DNA of 6,166 nt from an uncultured Lachnospiraceae bacterium. Lineage in GTDB: Bacteria; Bacillota; Clostridia; Lachnospirales; Lachnospiraceae. Below are positions 4,704 to 6,166 of this stretch, in pieces. Positions within the stretch are counted from its first letter, which is position 1. Every line of letters begins with the position of its first letter. The translations under genes and the position numbers were made by a program. The notes under the pieces were generated by a model, which had not been told where the DNA came from, made no database searches, and worked only from the letters and a program-made list of their open reading frames with translations. The stretch spans positions 1 through 6,166 of the forward strand of contig CACWUI010000075.1 in assembly GCA_902764045.1 (NCBI GenBank). The letters are read 5' to 3'.

Positions 4704-6166
4704 ATGAACAGTAATTTCGTACGTTGGTTTGATAATGTTGACAGATTTTTTGAGAGACTGGGCATAGCCTTTAAGGCAATGAATACATCCTCCGAAAATA
4801 TGGGGGAAAAAAATGCACAGCTTTATACGGATATTACGGGGGAAAACTATGATGCATCCTTTGTGAATCCCAGATTTGCCGATTATATGTTGGGAGGAGG
4901 TTATGGTAAGCTTTGTTCCTTTGTGTCCGCCGAATGCTATTCCATGATCGGTATGAAGTTTGACAAAAAGGCTTCCATGATGGAGCCTTTTATGGAAATG
5001 TACGGAGATATCAGGGATATGTTTGAGAAAGGAACCCTTTCTTATGATTCTTTCCACAACAGGATCTACCAATATCTCTATGATTCCTGTGAGGTTTTTT
5101 CCCATGACCGTATAAGAGACATGCTTACCGCAAGAGACAGCGTTGCAAGAAAGATAGTGACGGGAAGCCTGGGGGATGTGTGGTATCTTTACAGATACGG
5201 AGACTACATTACAGATAATGATATTAAGATGGCCCGCTTCCTGAACGTCCTTCCCCCTGACAGGATAAATGAAATGGCAGAGGTCTTTACAAAGGGCTAC
5301 AGACGTGGCTTTGAGACAACCGGAAAGCCTTTTGATAAAAAGAGAAGTGTGGGTATCATTTACAGGATCGGTTTTGAGAGACTTGTTAAGGCTGCCATGG
5401 AGCAGTTCGGGCGTATGGGACTTGAGACCACGCTTTTCAGAGCGCCTTCAAGCGCCGTGATGGGCAGCATTATCGGAAAGGGCGGGTTTTACGGGTCATC
5501 TGCCAACAGGCAGGCGGCTTATGATCATGTGCGTGACGCGGCATTTTTCTATGATGAGGCGCTGATCAATAAAAAGCTGGGTGCCATGAAAAAGGCATAC
5601 GATGAATTTAAAGAAGAAGCCGATGTTTACGGCGGTCCCGCGGTTATTGAGGTGTTCGGGGAAGAGCCTTTTAACTATGAGGAAAACGGCTTTGCCATGA
5701 ATGCGGCAGACAGCCAGAAAAGAATGGAGACGGGCTTTATGGCAAGCCTCAGCAATCTGGCCAATGATTATATAAAGGGCGAGGAGCGCTCATTTACCAT
5801 AATCGCATATCCTACCCCGGACATCGGTGAGGATTTTAAAGAGATATTTGAAGAGACGGCGGCTATAAACTGTCTGGATTATAATATGTACATGCAGATC
5901 CAGCAGACGATGATAGATGTGCTGAATTACTCAACTCATGTTGTGATACAGGGAGCAAACGGTAACAAGACCGATCTTACCATTTCGCTTCAACAGGTGG
6001 ATGATCCCAATACTCAGGAGAATTTTGAAAACTGTCTTGCGGATGTAAATATCCCTCTGGGTGAGGTGTTTACAACGCCCGGGCTTACGGGGACCAGCGG
6101 AACTCTTTTTGTTAAAAATGTTTATCTTCAAGGGTTTGAGTATAAGGATCTTTATGTGGTCATCGA
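4704..6166 (+). CDS. M29-family aminopeptidase, 3' end cut by window edge
   Basis: The frame is open for 487 codons from ATG 4704, with GGGG (4693-4696) seven bases upstream, to the right edge. A long N-terminal region of about 370 residues includes SLGDVWYLYRYGDY and YRIGFERLVKAAM. It leads into recognisable M29 (AmpS-like) metallopeptidase sequence: SFTIIAYPTPDIGEDF (about 369-384), GANGNKTDLTI (417-427) and NCLADVNIPLGEVFTTP (443-459). Glu454 in GEVFTTP corresponds to a metal-ligand glutamate of the family. The remaining ligands (His, Tyr, His, Asp) should lie beyond the window. AmpS-type enzymes are roughly 400 residues in all, so the long N-terminal extension marks a larger Lachnospiraceae subtype. 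It probably removes N-terminal residues from peptides in the cytoplasm. It starts 15 nt after the membrane-protein stop, consistent with one operon with pyrE. Confidence 0.85.
   Translation, partial: MNSNFVRWFDNVDRFFERLGIAFKAMNTSSENMGEKNAQLYTDITGENYDASFVNPRFADYMLGGGYGKLCSFVSAECYSMIGMKFDKKASMMEPFMEMYGDIRDMFEKGTLSYDSFHNRIYQYLYDSCEVFSHDRIRDMLTARDSVARKIVTGSLGDVWYLYRYGDYITDNDIKMARFLNVLPPDRINEMAEVFTKGYRRGFETTGKPFDKKRSVGIIYRIGFERLVKAAMEQFGRMGLETTLFRAPSSAVMGSIIGKGGFYGSSANRQAAYDHVRDAAFFYDEALINKKLGAMKKAYDEFKEEADVYGGPAVIEVFGEEPFNYEENGFAMNAADSQKRMETGFMASLSNLANDYIKGEERSFTIIAYPTPDIGEDFKEIFEETAAINCLDYNMYMQIQQTMIDVLNYSTHVVIQGANGNKTDLTISLQQVDDPNTQENFENCLADVNIPLGEVFTTPGLTGTSGTLFVKNVYLQGFEYKDLYVVI

Noticed and set aside
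4542..5105. Minus-strand open frame of 187 codons
   Set aside because: It lies antisense to the membrane protein and the M29 aminopeptidase, both of which have clear starts and family or topology signals. Its own product shows no recognisable domain.

Overview
The window looks like two unrelated bacterial genomes joined. Bases 1 to about 1,805 read almost entirely on the minus strand and look like Bacteroidota: a lipoprotein start with no Shine-Dalgarno sequence, an acetylesterase tail typical of Bacteroides/Prevotella glycan loci, and a TcmP-type protein. From about 1,803 to the end everything reads on the plus strand and looks like a Lachnospiraceae-type Firmicute: strong AGGAG/GGAGG ribosome binding sites, a Thr-rich lipoprotein, and a pyrE / small membrane protein / M29 aminopeptidase order. 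These taxon calls come from my knowledge of the families and were not searched.

Left part (minus strand, transcribed from high to low coordinates): the C-terminal third of a sialate O-acetylesterase (1393-1806), then a GDSL/SGNH lipoprotein that stops after 89 codons, before its conserved GTND block (1109-1378), then an unrecognised 84-residue protein (835-1089), then most of a three-Cys-motif partner protein TcmP, which runs off the left edge (1-806). The GDSL gene is cut short near 1,110, which suggests a second breakpoint or a disrupting insertion.

Right part (plus strand): an AlgX/DHHW-type SGNH acetyltransferase missing its N-terminus (1803-2927), followed 35 nt later by a small lipoprotein with an AAPTTT repeat stalk (2963-3352). 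Next come a tRNA-Thr(CGU) with its own promoter (3405-3477) and a textbook intrinsic terminator (3487-3517). A promoter and a leader of about 90 nt with three possible hairpins precede pyrE (3661-4347). A three-helix membrane protein (4350-4688) and an M29-family aminopeptidase cut by the right edge (4704-6166) follow pyrE closely, so these three are probably one operon.

Functionally, the right part pairs cell-surface functions (polysaccharide O-acetylation and a surface lipoprotein) with a pyrimidine synthesis/peptidase operon. The left part pairs deacetylation of host or dietary glycans with a methyltransferase-fold protein of unsettled function. Base-level overlap at the 1,803-1,806 join, where two coding signals on opposite strands meet, points to an assembly chimera or a recombination point rather than a working gene arrangement.
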